NCBI RefSeq assembly: GCF_000632225.1
Contig: NZ_JFYV01000026.1
Coordinates: 1-41,437, forward strand
DNA length: 41,437 nt
Direction: 5' to 3'
From: Sphingomonas sp. RIT328
Lineage (GTDB): Bacteria; Pseudomonadota; Alphaproteobacteria; Sphingomonadales; Sphingomonadaceae
Both the position numbers and the translations under genes were made by a program. Shown here in pieces: positions 31,601 through 39,406 of this stretch. The number at the start of each line of letters is the position of its first letter. Positions within the stretch are counted from its first letter, which is position 1. Under the pieces are notes generated by a model, which searched no databases, was not told the DNA's origin, and was given only the letters and a program-made list of their open reading frames with translations.

Positions 31601-32757
31601 TGGCCGAGCCGGCCGCTGCCGGCGAGCCGCACCTCTTCGAGGCCGGTCCGGTCGATCGCCAGCCGGTCGGCGCGCAGCCGGTAGTCGAAGCGGGCGCTGC
31701 GGAAATCGCCGTCGATCACCGCGCGCGCGGCGACGCCGCTGCCGGTCATCGCCGGAATGATCGCCGCCGGCCGCAGCAAACGCGCGCTGAGCCGCAGATT
31801 GCGCCACGCCCCCGCACCGAGATCGGCGAGGCCGGTCGCCTCCAGCGCCAGCGCCGGGCTGCGCAGCGTCAGCCTGCCGTCGAGCCGCCGATCGGCGAAG
31901 CGCGCCTGCCCCTGCACGCGCAGCCGCGGTGCGGCGAGGCGCAGCGCCGCGCCGCTCAGCAGACCGGTCGGCACCAGGTCGCCCGCCAGCGTATAGCGGC
32001 CATCGTCGGCAGCGAGCGCGAGATCGAGCGCGCGCGCGCTACCGATCCGGCCGACCGCCCGCCCGCGCCAGCGCGTCCAGCCGCCCGACCCGTCGATATC
32101 GAAGGCAACGGCACGCCGCAGGCCGAGGCTGCGCGACAAGACGCCGCCGGCGCGCCCCGCCGCGCTGGCATCGAGATCGAAGCGACCGGCATCGGGCTCG
32201 GCATCGAGGCGCAGCGTGAGCCGATCCGATCCGGCGACGCTGGCGGCGAGCCGCACCAGCGCGCGGCCGCGGCGGATGTCGGCACGGCCGGCGATCCGCC
32301 CGACCCGCGCGGTGCCGAGCACCGGCTTGGCGAGCACCAGCCGCTCGACGTCGAGGGCGCGGATGCGGATGTCGAAATCGGGCAGGATCGGCCCGGTGCG
32401 CGGCATCGCCCGGGTATGCGGCGCGTGGAACAGCACCGCCCGCGGGATCGCCAGCCGATCGATGATGAGCTGATGCCGCAGCCAGCGCCACGGCGACCAG
32501 TCGAGCGCGACGGTCGGCGCCTGCACCAGCAGGCCGTCGAGATCATAGACGCGCACGTCGCTGAGCCGCGCCCGGTCATAGAGCGAGCCGTCGATCCGCC
32601 CGATGGTGAAGCGCAGGCCGTTGGCGGTGCGGATCGCGCCGATCCGCTGCGCCACCCAGCGATGGCCGATGCCGGTGTCGACCACCGCCAGCGCCAGCGC
32701 CGCAAGCGCGAGCAGTCCGGCGAGGGCGAGCGCGATCCGGCGCAGCGCGCGGCTCAA
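28639..32757 (-). CDS. tamB: Translocation and assembly module protein TamB
   Basis: A 1372-residue AsmA-like bridge protein. The N-terminus is a single inner membrane anchor (RIALALAGLLALAALALAVV), followed by RWVAQRIGAI. A very long run of beta-strand repeats (the hydrophobic groove spanning the periplasm) leads to the C-terminal TamB/DUF490 domain, recognisable from NARPxLDIEA-type and GFTSTPALPEDELLSRLLFG text, with the frame ending VEFQVTRWLSLLSSIS and NVRVSKDY. With TamA it moves phospholipids or helps insert outer membrane proteins. The ATG overlaps the tamA stop, as expected for the tamA-tamB operon. Length is normal. Confidence 0.95.
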   Translation of the reverse strand: MSRALRRIALALAGLLALAALALAVVDTGIGHRWVAQRIGAIRTANGLRFTIGRIDGSLYDRARLSDVRVYDLDGLLVQAPTVALDWSPWRWLRHQLIIDRLAIPRAVLFHAPHTRAMPRTGPILPDFDIRIRALDVERLVLAKPVLGTARVGRIAGRADIRRGRALVRLAASVAGSDRLTLRLDAEPDAGRFDLDASAAGRAGGVLSRSLGLRRAVAFDIDGSGGWTRWRGRAVGRIGSARALDLALAADDGRYTLAGDLVPTGLLSGAALRLAAPRLRVQGQARFADRRLDGRLTLRSPALALEATGLADLGAGAWRNLRLSARLLRPAAIIPAMTGSGVAARAVIDGDFRSARFDYRLRADRLAIDRTGLEEVRLAGSGRLGQRQLVLPTRFTAAQVTGVGTVAGGVLRHFSLDGPLMLKGSLLTGDSLRLRSDQLDGRLMVALDLATGRYEVGLNGTLNRLFIKGLGIVDLRSDLRVVPGAGGRGTRIVGRGTAQVVRLDNGFLRGLTGGLPRISAGLERTPDGLLRFTDMVLTSPLLSLRGNGYRRPDDTFHIEASGRHATYGPVVMRLDGKIDRPTLDLQFASPNAALGLSQVRAHLDPTASGFTYRAAGESRLGPFTLAGSILLLPPGVDDILVVDRLAVSGTAASGRLTIGHGGFTGRLAVAGGGLAGELLFRPVGTVQRIETHLSAADAQLGSATLRRGRVDAALLLDPAGTALDLTTSGAGVRLGRLSLARFAGTAKLRGGVGEVRASIAGSRGRAFDIQTVTQMAQDHLSVAAQGTLDRRPLRLLAPADIRREGDGWRLAPTRLSFAGGEAEVGGHYAADALSLDAALTGMPLAILDIGYPRLGLGGTASGTFSYATGADRAPTGKANLTVRGLSRAGLVLSSRPIDLGLAGILSADRLGVRVVMASGGKTIGRAQALLKPLGSGDLASRIAAAPLFAQLRYSGPADTVWRLTGLELFDLSGPVAIGADVSGRIGAPLIRGVLQANGARIESANTGTVLTNVQANGRFNGSRLVIDRLTADAGKGGRVAGSGDFDFAAPHGIGLALKLQADHAVMINRDDIGATVTGPLTFTSDGKGGTIAGDIVLNRSRYRLGQASAAAALPRLNVREINLPDGGEEDDTPVTPWTLAIKARAPDKVIVSGLGLSSEWSADLGIAGQPGNPAITGQANMIRGDYEFAGRKFQLSRGVIRFAGEVPANPVLDIEANADSTGLAATIRVTGTALKPEIGFTSTPALPEDELLSRLLFGTSITKLSAPEALQLAAAVAALQNGGNGLNPINAVRRAAGLDRLRILPADPQTGQSTSIAAGKYVTRRLYAEIVTDGQGYSATQVEFQVTRWLSLLSSISTLGRQSANVRVSKDY

Positions 32758-34679
32758 AAGGCCTGCCCCAGCGAGACGTAGACGGCGATGCGGCTGTCGC
32801 CCGGCTGCGGATTGAGCGGCGTGCCGACGTCGAAGCGGATCGGGCCGAAGTTGGAATAATAGCGCACGCCGACGCCCGCGCCATATTGGAAGTCGCCGAG
32901 CCCCGGCACCGCGCTGGTATAGATGGTGCCGCCGTCGAGGAACGGCACGATGCCGAAATTGCCGAAGGCGCGCACCCGCGCCTCGATCGAGAATTCGGCG
33001 AGGCTGCGCCCGCCGATCGGATCGTTGTTGACGTCGCGCGGCCCGATCGCCTGATAGCCATAGCCGCGCACCGACGCGCCGCCGCCGGCGTAGAAGCGCC
33101 GCGACGGCGCGATGCTGTCGCGCGAGGCGCCGAGGATCGAGCCCAGCCGGATCCGCTCGGCGAGCACCAGCCCGCGCCGCGCCGGCTGATAGGCGCTCGC
33201 GTCGATCTGCACGCGCGCATAGCCGAACGCGTCGTTCTCCAGCGAGAATTCCGGGCTGACCCGACCGCCGAGGCGGAAGCCGCGGGTCGGGTTGAGCAGA
33301 TCGTCCGATCCGTCGTAATTGAGGCTGGTCGGCGCGGCGGCGATATAGAAGGTGCGGCGGCGCGGCTCGCCGGTCGCGGCGATGACGTCGCGCTCGTCCG
33401 AACTCAGCACCTCGCCGCCGAGCGACCAGGTCCAGGCCTTCTGGAAGAAGATCGTCGTCTGCCGCTCGATATTGGCGGCGACGGTATAGGTCTTCGCCTC
33501 ATAGGCATCGCGCTGGACGTGGCTCGCGGAGATCTGCGCGGTCAGCACGCGGTCACGGTCGCCGAAATTGTTGCGGCGGAAGACGACGCTGCCGAGCTGC
33601 TCGCGCGTGCCGAGCACGCTGCGCAGGGTGAGCGCGCCTTCGGGCGGGAACAGGTTGCGATGCGTCCAGTTGAGTTCGGCACGCGCGCCTTCACCGGTGC
33701 CATAGCCGAGCTCGCCGGCGATCGTATGCACAGGTGCGGCGCCGAGCTTGACGCCGATGTCGACCACCCCCGGCGCGTCGGCCGGGATCGGCTTGACCTC
33801 GACCGAGGAGACCAGCCCGGTCTGCACCAGCGCGCGGCGCAGATCGTCGAGCGTCGTCGCATCGAACGTGTCGCCGGGGGCGAGCCGCGAAATCTCCTGG
33901 ACGTGATCGGGACCGAAAACGCGGTTGCCCGGCAGCGCGACGAACTTGCCGAACCGGCTTTGCGCGCCCGGCGCGACCTGGAGGTCGAGCGTCGCGGTCT
34001 TGCTGGCGTGGTCGACGACGATCTGCGGTTCGCCGACATCGGCGAAAGGGAAGCCGGTCTGGCCGATCCGCGCCGTCAGCCGCGCGGTGCCGGCGACGAT
34101 CGCATCGGCATCGACCGGGTCCGAAGGCTTGACCCCGAACGCCTCGCGCAGCGGCGCCGCCTTGTCGCCCGCCGCGGCAAGACCGCCGAGCGTCACGTCC
34201 CTGAGCCGGTACAGCGTCCCCGGTTCGGCGGCGAGCACGACCAGCGGCTTCGTCCCCGGCTCGACCCGCGTCGTCACCCGTGCGTCGTAATAACCCGCGC
34301 CGCGCAGCAGCGTCTGCAACAGGTCGGCATCCTCGCGGGCGCGGCGGTCGAGCTGCGCGGCGTTGGCGGCGCTGCCGTCATTGGCGCTGAGCGTCGACAA
34401 TTCCTCGAAGCGCTTGCGCAGCAACGGCGTCGCGCTGGTGTCGATGCCGTCGATCCGCCACGCATAGCGGCGCTCGGCGGCGCCGTCGGTCGCGGCGGCC
34501 GTCGTGCTGGCGGGATCGTTGCCGAGTTCCGGCCAGGCGACGCCGATATCGGGCAAGGGCGCGAGCGGGGCATTGGGATCGAGCGGCACCTCCGCCGGTG
34601 CCGTCTGCGCCGCCGCCGGGCCGGGAAGAAGGAGCACGGCAGTCGCGCCAAGCCCGAACCACCCCAAACGCAACAGCAT
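32754..34679 (-). CDS. tamA: Outer membrane assembly protein TamA (BamA/Omp85 family)
   Basis: A 641-residue Omp85-family outer membrane protein. A signal peptide (LGLGWFGLG-type Leu/Gly-rich segment ending GPAAAQT) is followed by POTRA domains (about 60-310, for example YYDARVTTRVEPGTKPLVVL and LDDLRRALVQTGLVSSVEV). The C-terminal beta-barrel begins near GELGYGTGEGARAELNW and carries the family signature RFYAGGGASVRGY (528-540). It ends with the aromatic beta-signal (YVSLGQAF). TamA pairs with TamB, encoded next. The start ATG has an AGGA-type site. Confidence 0.95.
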   Translation of the reverse strand: MLLRLGWFGLGATAVLLLPGPAAAQTAPAEVPLDPNAPLAPLPDIGVAWPELGNDPASTTAAATDGAAERRYAWRIDGIDTSATPLLRKRFEELSTLSANDGSAANAAQLDRRAREDADLLQTLLRGAGYYDARVTTRVEPGTKPLVVLAAEPGTLYRLRDVTLGGLAAAGDKAAPLREAFGVKPSDPVDADAIVAGTARLTARIGQTGFPFADVGEPQIVVDHASKTATLDLQVAPGAQSRFGKFVALPGNRVFGPDHVQEISRLAPGDTFDATTLDDLRRALVQTGLVSSVEVKPIPADAPGVVDIGVKLGAAPVHTIAGELGYGTGEGARAELNWTHRNLFPPEGALTLRSVLGTREQLGSVVFRRNNFGDRDRVLTAQISASHVQRDAYEAKTYTVAANIERQTTIFFQKAWTWSLGGEVLSSDERDVIAATGEPRRRTFYIAAAPTSLNYDGSDDLLNPTRGFRLGGRVSPEFSLENDAFGYARVQIDASAYQPARRGLVLAERIRLGSILGASRDSIAPSRRFYAGGGASVRGYGYQAIGPRDVNNDPIGGRSLAEFSIEARVRAFGNFGIVPFLDGGTIYTSAVPGLGDFQYGAGVGVRYYSNFGPIRFDVGTPLNPQPGDSRIAVYVSLGQAF

Positions 34680-34844
34680 GGCGCCGTCCTAGCGTGCGTC
34701 GCCGGCCTGCAACAGTCCCATATCCGGCGGTTTCGGCCTCAATCGGCCCCGCTTATCGTTCGCCCGGGCGCGCCGCCGCGGCAGCCGCCAGCCCGACCAA
34801 AGTGGCGCTTGCCTCGGCCCGCCACGCGCGCGAAGCCGGAAACC

Positions 34845-35606
34845 ATGAGACCGATGCTGACGATCGCCGCGCTCGCCGCGACGCTGACCGCCGTCCCCGC
34901 CGCGGCGGAGGACCAGTTCAAGCTGCTGGTGATCGCCGCGCCGAGCACCTACCATTACGAATATATCCCGGTCGCGCGCGACAGCATCGAACGCCTGGCG
35001 CGGCTGCATGCCTTTGCCGTCACCTGGTCCGCCGACGGCGCACCGTTCGACGGCGACCTCGGCCCATATGCCGCGGTGATGTTCCTCAACACGCCGCCCG
35101 AGACGCTGAGCGAGCCGCGCCGCCGCCGGTTCGAGGCCTATATGCGCGGCGGCGGCAATGCGATGGTGGTGCACCGCGCCGCGATCGTCCCGGCCGCCGC
35201 CTGGCCGTGGTATGAGCGGATGGTCGGGCGCAGCTTCGTCAACCACCCCAAGCTGCAGACCGCCGCGGTCACCAAGCTCGACCCGCGCTTTCCCGCGACC
35301 TTCGCGCTGCCCGACCGCTGGATCTGGAGCGACGAATATTACGTCACCACCAATCCCTATCGCGTCACCATCCACCCGGTGCTCGGCGTCGACGAGACGA
35401 GCTACGACCCGACGCTGATCTGGCCCGGCCAGGTCGGCCGGCCGATGGGCAAGGACCATCCCGAGGCCTGGTATCATACGTACGAAAAGGGCCGCGTCTT
35501 CGTCACCCTGCTCGGCCACAATGCCGACATGTACCGGGACGGGCGGTATCTGGATCACCTGCTCGGCGGGATCTGGTGGACCGCGACGGGGCGCGGGATC
35601 GGCTGA
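34845..35606 (+). CDS. ThuA-domain exported protein
   Basis: A 253-residue protein with a signal peptide (MLTIAALAATLTAVPAAAED) and a ThuA-like domain (class I glutamine amidotransferase-like fold). Recognisable text is KLLVIAAPSTYHYEYIPVARDSIERLA, YAAVMFLNTPPETLSEPRRRRFEAYMRGGG (the trehalose-utilisation ThuA pattern), WSDEYYVTTNPY and the closing GRVFVTLLGHNADMYRDGRYLDHLLGGIWWT. ThuA proteins act in sugar metabolism in rhizobia; here no sugar genes are nearby, so the role is open. It is divergent from tamA across 165 bp. The ATG is chosen by the signal peptide. Confidence 0.88.
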   Translation: MRPMLTIAALAATLTAVPAAAEDQFKLLVIAAPSTYHYEYIPVARDSIERLARLHAFAVTWSADGAPFDGDLGPYAAVMFLNTPPETLSEPRRRRFEAYMRGGGNAMVVHRAAIVPAAAWPWYERMVGRSFVNHPKLQTAAVTKLDPRFPATFALPDRWIWSDEYYVTTNPYRVTIHPVLGVDETSYDPTLIWPGQVGRPMGKDHPEAWYHTYEKGRVFVTLLGHNADMYRDGRYLDHLLGGIWWTATGRGIG

Positions 35607-35636
35607 GACCGGCGTGTGGCGCTGCCGGCGCCGCGC

Positions 35637-35861
35637 CTAGTGCACCGTCCCCACCGCCGTATCCGCCACCAGCAGCGCGACCAGCCGGCCGGTCTGTCGC
35701 CAGCGGCAGAAGTGGACGACATTGCCGATGTCGCGCATCCGCCCGGCGCGGATAGCCGCCTCGACCGGCGCGTCCTCGCCGAAGCGGGCGATCAGGTCGG
35801 TCGCCTCCGCCACCTGCTGCGCGTCGTCGAGGTGGATGGCGATGGCGGGATCGGTGTGCAT
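35637..35861 (-). CDS. Small hypothetical protein, 74 residues
   Basis: I do not recognise a named family. The sequence is soluble and acidic at its N-terminus, with a helix (DAQQVAEATDLIARFGEDAPVE), then RDIGNVVHFCRWRQTGRLVALL, ending GTVH. The GNV-HFCRWRQ and terminal GTVH pattern resembles small proteins I have seen in sphingomonad genomes. Protein-like amino acid use and a compact length support it as real. It starts at ATG 35861, convergent with the ThuA gene, whose stop is 30 bp away. Confidence 0.6.
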   Translation of the reverse strand: MHTDPAIAIHLDDAQQVAEATDLIARFGEDAPVEAAIRAGRMRDIGNVVHFCRWRQTGRLVALLVADTAVGTVH

Positions 35862-36005
35862 CCCCGTGCCGTTACACGCGCCGTGCCATATGGTGAGGAC
35901 GCGCGGAACTGGCGGAGGACGATGGTAAACCGCCGCCGCGTCGCCGTCCCGCCCGTCCCGTCGGGGGACGCTGGCGTCTCGCCGCGGGACGTGGCAGGGA
36001 CGGGC

Positions 36006-36176
36006 ATGGCCGAAACCCCTCCCTCCGCCGCGGGCGGCATCCTCGTCGCGATCTGTTCGATCGGGGGTGCGATCGTCGGCCTCATCCAGGGGCAGGTGAC
36101 GATCGGCTTTCTCGCCGGGCTGGCGATCGGCGCGGCCGGCGCGATCGCGGTGTGGCTGCGCGACAGCCGCCGCTGA
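36006..36176 (+). CDS. Small membrane protein, 56 residues
   Basis: A short protein with two hydrophobic Gly/Ala-rich helices, GGILVAICSIGGAIVGLI (about 10-27) and IGFLAGLAIGAAGAIAVWL (33-51), ending in a basic tail (RDSRR). Function unknown; no family recognised. The ATG at 36006 has AGGGACGGG just upstream and begins just before the first helix. A longer frame upstream is low-complexity and probably not translated. Its stop lies directly against the stop of the S24 repressor gene on the other strand (TGATCA, no base between). Confidence 0.6.
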   Translation: MAETPPSAAGGILVAICSIGGAIVGLIQGQVTIGFLAGLAIGAAGAIAVWLRDSRR

Positions 36177-36794
36177 TCAGCGCGGCGCGCGCATCAGCCA
36201 GACGACGCGTCCGATCACCTCGACCGCCCCCGCCGGCACCGGCGGCGCAGCGGGATTGTCGCTGGTGACGGTGATCCGCCCACCCCGCCGCGCGACGCGC
36301 TTGACCATCACCGTGCCGTCGATCCGCACGACGTGCACGCGCGGTTGCGCATCGGGGCGCGCACGGGCGCGGTCGACGACGATCAGATCGCCGTCGATCA
36401 GCCCCGGCTCCATCGAATCGCCCCGCACCCGCACGATCGCCGCCATGCCGTCGCGCAGGCCGAGCTGCGTCGCCAGCGCCGGATCGAGCGCCGCCGTGCC
36501 GAGCACGATCTCGGTATCGACGAACGCGCCCGGCCCCGCCGAGGCGGCGACGTCGAGCCGCGGCAGCGCGAACAGGCGCGGCGCGGCCGGACCGCCCAGC
36601 TCGCTGTCCGCCACGCCGAAATAGTCGCTCAGCCGCCGCCGATCGTCGTCGGCGAGCCGGCGTGGCGATCCGCGCGCGACGAACTGCTGAAGATAGGCAT
36701 CGTTGCGCCCGAGCATCCGCGACAGCGCGGCGAGGCTGTCACCCCGCGCCGCGGCAAGGGCGGTCAGCCGCCGGCGGGGATCCTCCGCGTCCAT
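36177..36794 (-). CDS. S24-family (LexA/CI-like) transcriptional repressor
   Basis: A 205-residue regulator. The N-terminal DNA-binding domain (about 10-62) has helix-turn-helix text SLAALSRMLGRNDAYLQQFV, a charged wing (RGSPRRLADDDRRRL) and SDYFGV. The C-terminal S24 protease-like domain has a potential self-cleavage site Ala86-Gly87, the catalytic serine in RGDSMEPGLIDGDLIVVD (Ser127) and the catalytic lysine in GTVMVKRV (Lys165). Proteins of this type cleave themselves when RecA is activated by DNA damage, although many sphingomonad members are unstudied. It faces a small HTH-like gene across a 92-bp gap with a palindrome 18 bp from its start, an arrangement like phage cI/cro. Confidence 0.88.
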   Translation of the reverse strand: MDAEDPRRRLTALAAARGDSLAALSRMLGRNDAYLQQFVARGSPRRLADDDRRRLSDYFGVADSELGGPAAPRLFALPRLDVAASAGPGAFVDTEIVLGTAALDPALATQLGLRDGMAAIVRVRGDSMEPGLIDGDLIVVDRARARPDAQPRVHVVRIDGTVMVKRVARRGGRITVTSDNPAAPPVPAGAVEVIGRVVWLMRAPR

Positions 36795-36811
36795 CGCCCG
36801 CGACCGTATCG

Positions 36812-36826
36812 TAGGAAATTTTCCTA
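36812..36826. promoter_or_regulatory. Candidate operator: perfect TAGGAAA palindrome
   Basis: TAGGAAA-T-TTTCCTA, a perfect 15-base palindrome rich in A/T within GC-rich DNA, in the 92-bp gap between the S24 repressor (starting 36794) and the divergent small gene (36887). Read leftward, it falls between a TTGTCT and an ATACGG that could be the -35 and -10 of the repressor, so autorepression is plausible. Half-site-like GGAAA and AGGAAC follow at 36834-36860. The rule that S24 repressors bind palindromes beside their own gene is established; this pairing is inference. Confidence 0.6.
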
Positions 36827-36886
36827 GACAAGTTGGAAAGACAGGAACAGATCAGGAACGTAATCGCCGGACTCGGGAGGGAAGCC

Positions 36887-37063
36887 ATGTCATTGCTGCT
36901 CAGGATCGATCGCTATCTCCGCCGTTCGCGCATGTCGCGCAGCGAGTTCGGCAAGCGCACCGTCAACGACCCGCGACTCGTCACCGACATGGTGCGTGGG
37001 CGCGTCGTCGGCCCGTCGGTCGAGGCGCGGATCATCCGGTATCTCGACGGAGCGGGGGCATGA
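36887..37063 (+). CDS. Small helix-turn-helix-like protein, 58 residues
   Basis: A basic 58-residue protein (MSLLLRIDRYLRRSRMSRSEFG, then NDPRLVTDMVRGRVVGPSVEARIIRYL). The helices RSEFGKRTV and DPRLVTDMVRGR resemble the turn and recognition helices of a short Cro/XRE-like DNA-binding domain. Similar small proteins occur in sphingomonads and lack a described role. The ATG at 36887 has an excellent ribosome site (GGGAGG, 6 bases upstream). An upstream in-frame ATG at 36833 would run into the operator region and is not favoured. The stop overlaps the start of the next gene (ATGA), so the two are coupled. Confidence 0.75.
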   Translation: MSLLLRIDRYLRRSRMSRSEFGKRTVNDPRLVTDMVRGRVVGPSVEARIIRYLDGAGA

Positions 37064-37356
37064 TGCACATGACGCTGCCGCACCGCCGCCTGCACCGCGC
37101 GCTCGGCGCAAGCGCCGCCTGCCATGGCCTGACGTTCCATCCGCTCGGACTGCACGAACGCCCCTGGTCGAGCGCGACCTTCACCGGCGTGCGCCTGACG
37201 ATCGACCTCGCCATCGCCGGTGGCGACGCCGCGGCGTGGCTGGACGCTCTGCCCGAGGAGGATCTGCCCGTCCCCGCCGCGATCGTCGCCGACCTGATCG
37301 TCACACGCCGCCGCGGCGACCGCGCGACGCTGGAGGTGCTCCTGCTGGAGCAGTGA
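37060..37356 (+). CDS. Conserved-looking hypothetical protein, 98 residues
   Basis: No named family recognised. The protein has SATFTGVRLTIDLAIAG, a WLDALPEEDLPVPAAIVADLIV core and a terminal LEVLLLEQ, giving an alternating strand-helix-strand pattern without membrane segments or signal. It is translationally coupled to the HTH-like gene (ATG at 37060 overlapping its stop; ATGs at 37063 and 37069 are alternatives) and therefore belongs to the same unit facing the S24 repressor. It may be the effector or partner of that unit, which is inference. Tryptophan dioxygenase follows after 24 bp. Confidence 0.65.
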   Translation: MMHMTLPHRRLHRALGASAACHGLTFHPLGLHERPWSSATFTGVRLTIDLAIAGGDAAAWLDALPEEDLPVPAAIVADLIVTRRRGDRATLEVLLLEQ

Positions 37357-37380
37357 GGCCGGTTGCGATAGGCTGCCGCG

Positions 37381-38163
37381 ATGACGATCACCTATCGCAG
37401 CTACCTGCGCCTGCCCGAGCTGCTCGACCTGCAATCGCCGCTCAGCGGCGTGCATGACGAGCTGCTGTTCGTGACGATCCACCAGGCGTCCGAATTGTGG
37501 ATGAAGCTCTGCCTGCACGAACTGGGCGAAGCGCGGCGGCGGATCGCGGCGGACGATCTGCCGCCCGCGCTCAAGATGATGGCGCGGGTCAGCCGCATCC
37601 AGACGCAGCTGATCCAGTCGTGGGAGGTGCTGGCGACGATGACGCCCGCCGATTATGCCGCGATGCGCGGCAGCCTCGGCCAGAGTTCGGGCTTCCAGTC
37701 GGATCAATATCGCTGCCTCGAATTCATCCTCGGCAACCGCAATGCGGCGATGATCGACCTGTTCGACGAGCCGGCGGTGCGCGAGCGGCTCGCCGCCGAA
37801 CTCGCCGTGCCGAGCCTCTATGACGAGGCGCTGCGCCTGCTCGCGCGCCGCGGCTTGCCGGTGCCGGCCGAGCGGCTGGCGCGCGACTTCACCGTCACCG
37901 CGCCGCCTTCGCCGGCGGTCGAGGCCTGCTGGGCGACCGTCTATGCGCAGCCGCACGCCTATTGGGACCTGTACGAGCTGGCCGAGAAGCTGGTCGACCT
38001 CGAATATCACGTCCAGCTCTGGCGCTTCGGCCACCTCAAGACGGTCGAGCGGGTGATCGGCTTCAAGTCGGGCACCGGCGGCACCGCGGGCGTGCCCTAT
38101 CTCGCCCGCGTCGTCTCGCACCGCTTCTTCCCCGAGCTGCTCGACGTCCGCACCAGCCTGTGA
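37381..38163 (+). CDS. kynA: Tryptophan 2,3-dioxygenase
   Basis: A 260-residue haem enzyme that opens L-tryptophan to N-formylkynurenine, the first step of the kynurenine pathway. Conserved text includes [18 protein letters not shown] (His34 in the active site), [18 protein letters not shown] (Arg111 holds the substrate carboxylate) and [35 protein letters not shown] (His218 the haem ligand). Length matches the bacterial family (about 260-300). One change from the usual FRHM is FGHL next to the haem ligand. No kynureninase or formamidase is in the window. The start ATG has only a weak ribosome site. Confidence 0.96.
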   Translation: MTITYRSYLRLPELLDLQSPLSGVHDELLFVTIHQASELWMKLCLHELGEARRRIAADDLPPALKMMARVSRIQTQLIQSWEVLATMTPADYAAMRGSLGQSSGFQSDQYRCLEFILGNRNAAMIDLFDEPAVRERLAAELAVPSLYDEALRLLARRGLPVPAERLARDFTVTAPPSPAVEACWATVYAQPHAYWDLYELAEKLVDLEYHVQLWRFGHLKTVERVIGFKSGTGGTAGVPYLARVVSHRFFPELLDVRTSL

Positions 38164-38221
38164 CGCAGGGCTTGCCCCGCCCCGCCTTCCCCCGTACCGG
38201 GCCTTCCAAAAGGAGATGATG

Positions 38222-39406
38222 ATGGCGGGCATGGGCAAGTTCGACTGGGCCGATCCCTTCCTGCTCGACGACCAGTTGAGCGAGGACGAGCGGATGATCC
38301 GCGACACCGCGTGCGGCTATGCGCAGGACCGGCTGGCGCCGCGCATCGTCGCCGCCTTCCGCGACGAGCATACCGATCCGGCGATCTTCCGCGAAATGGG
38401 CGAACTCGGCCTGCTCGGCCCGACCCTTCCAGAAGAATATGGCGGTGTCGGCGCGAGTTACGTCGCCTACGGCCTCGTCGCGCGCGAGGTCGAGCGGATC
38501 GATTCGGGGTACCGCTCGATGATGAGCGTCCAGTCGAGCCTCGTCATGTATCCGATCTTCGCTTATGGCTCCGAGGAGCAGAAGCGCAGCCTGCTGCCGC
38601 GCCTCGCCAGCGGCGAGTTCATCGGCTGCTTCGGCCTGACCGAGCCCGATGCCGGCTCCGACCCCGGCGGGATGACCACCCGCGCGCGCAAGGTCGACGG
38701 CGGCTATGTCCTCAATGGCGCCAAGACCTGGATTTCGAATTCGCCGATCGCGGACGTCTTCGTCGTCTGGGCCAAGTCGGACGCGCATGGCGGCGCGATC
38801 CGCGGCTTCGTCCTCACCAAGGGAATGAAGGGCCTGTCCGCGCCCAAGATCGAGGGCAAATTGTCGCTGCGCGCGTCGATCACCGGCGGCATCGTGATGG
38901 ACGATGTCGAGGTCGGCGACGACGCGCTGCTGCCGCATGTCGAGGGGCTGAAGGGCCCGTTCGGCTGCCTCAACCGCGCGCGTTACGGGATCAGCTGGGG
39001 CGCGCTCGGCGCCGCCGAATATTGCTTCCACGCGGCGCGCCAATACGGCCTCGACCGCAAGCAGTTCGGCACGCCGCTCGCCGGGCGGCAGCTCTATCAG
39101 AAGAAGCTCGCCGATATGGAGACGGAGATCGCGCTGGGCCTGCAGGCCAGCTTGCGCGTCGGGCGGCTGATGGACGAGGGCCGGTTCGCGCCCGAGATGG
39201 TCTCGCTGGTCAAGCGCAACAACGTCGGCAAGGCGCTCGACATCGCCCGGGTCAGCCGCGACATGCACGGCGGCAACGGCATTTCCGGCGAATATCAGGT
39301 GATGCGCCACCTGATGAACCTCGAAACGGTCAACACCTATGAGGGCGCGCACGACGTCCACGCGCTGATCCTCGGCCGCGCGATCACCGGGATCGCGGCG
39401 TTTTGA
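38222..39406 (+). CDS. gcdH: Glutaryl-CoA dehydrogenase
   Basis: A 394-residue FAD acyl-CoA dehydrogenase that converts glutaryl-CoA to crotonyl-CoA and CO2 in lysine/tryptophan breakdown. Signatures are [19 protein letters not shown] (FAD loop), [32 protein letters not shown], and the closing [20 protein letters not shown] with the catalytic Glu374, a pattern specific for glutaryl-CoA dehydrogenases. Three ATGs are in a row; 38222 is chosen because it lies 6 bases from AAGGAG, while the first (38216) abuts it. The gene overlaps the next one, whose likely start is a TTG. Confidence 0.95.
   Translation: MAGMGKFDWADPFLLDDQLSEDERMIRDTACGYAQDRLAPRIVAAFRDEHTDPAIFREMGELGLLGPTLPEEYGGVGASYVAYGLVAREVERIDSGYRSMMSVQSSLVMYPIFAYGSEEQKRSLLPRLASGEFIGCFGLTEPDAGSDPGGMTTRARKVDGGYVLNGAKTWISNSPIADVFVVWAKSDAHGGAIRGFVLTKGMKGLSAPKIEGKLSLRASITGGIVMDDVEVGDDALLPHVEGLKGPFGCLNRARYGISWGALGAAEYCFHAARQYGLDRKQFGTPLAGRQLYQKKLADMETEIALGLQASLRVGRLMDEGRFAPEMVSLVKRNNVGKALDIARVSRDMHGGNGISGEYQVMRHLMNLETVNTYEGAHDVHALILGRAITGIAAF

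Noticed and set aside
36177..37063. Prophage immunity region (cI/cro)
   Set aside because: The arrangement is phage-like, but no integrase, replication, structural or lysis genes occur on either side, and both flanks are ordinary metabolic and envelope genes.
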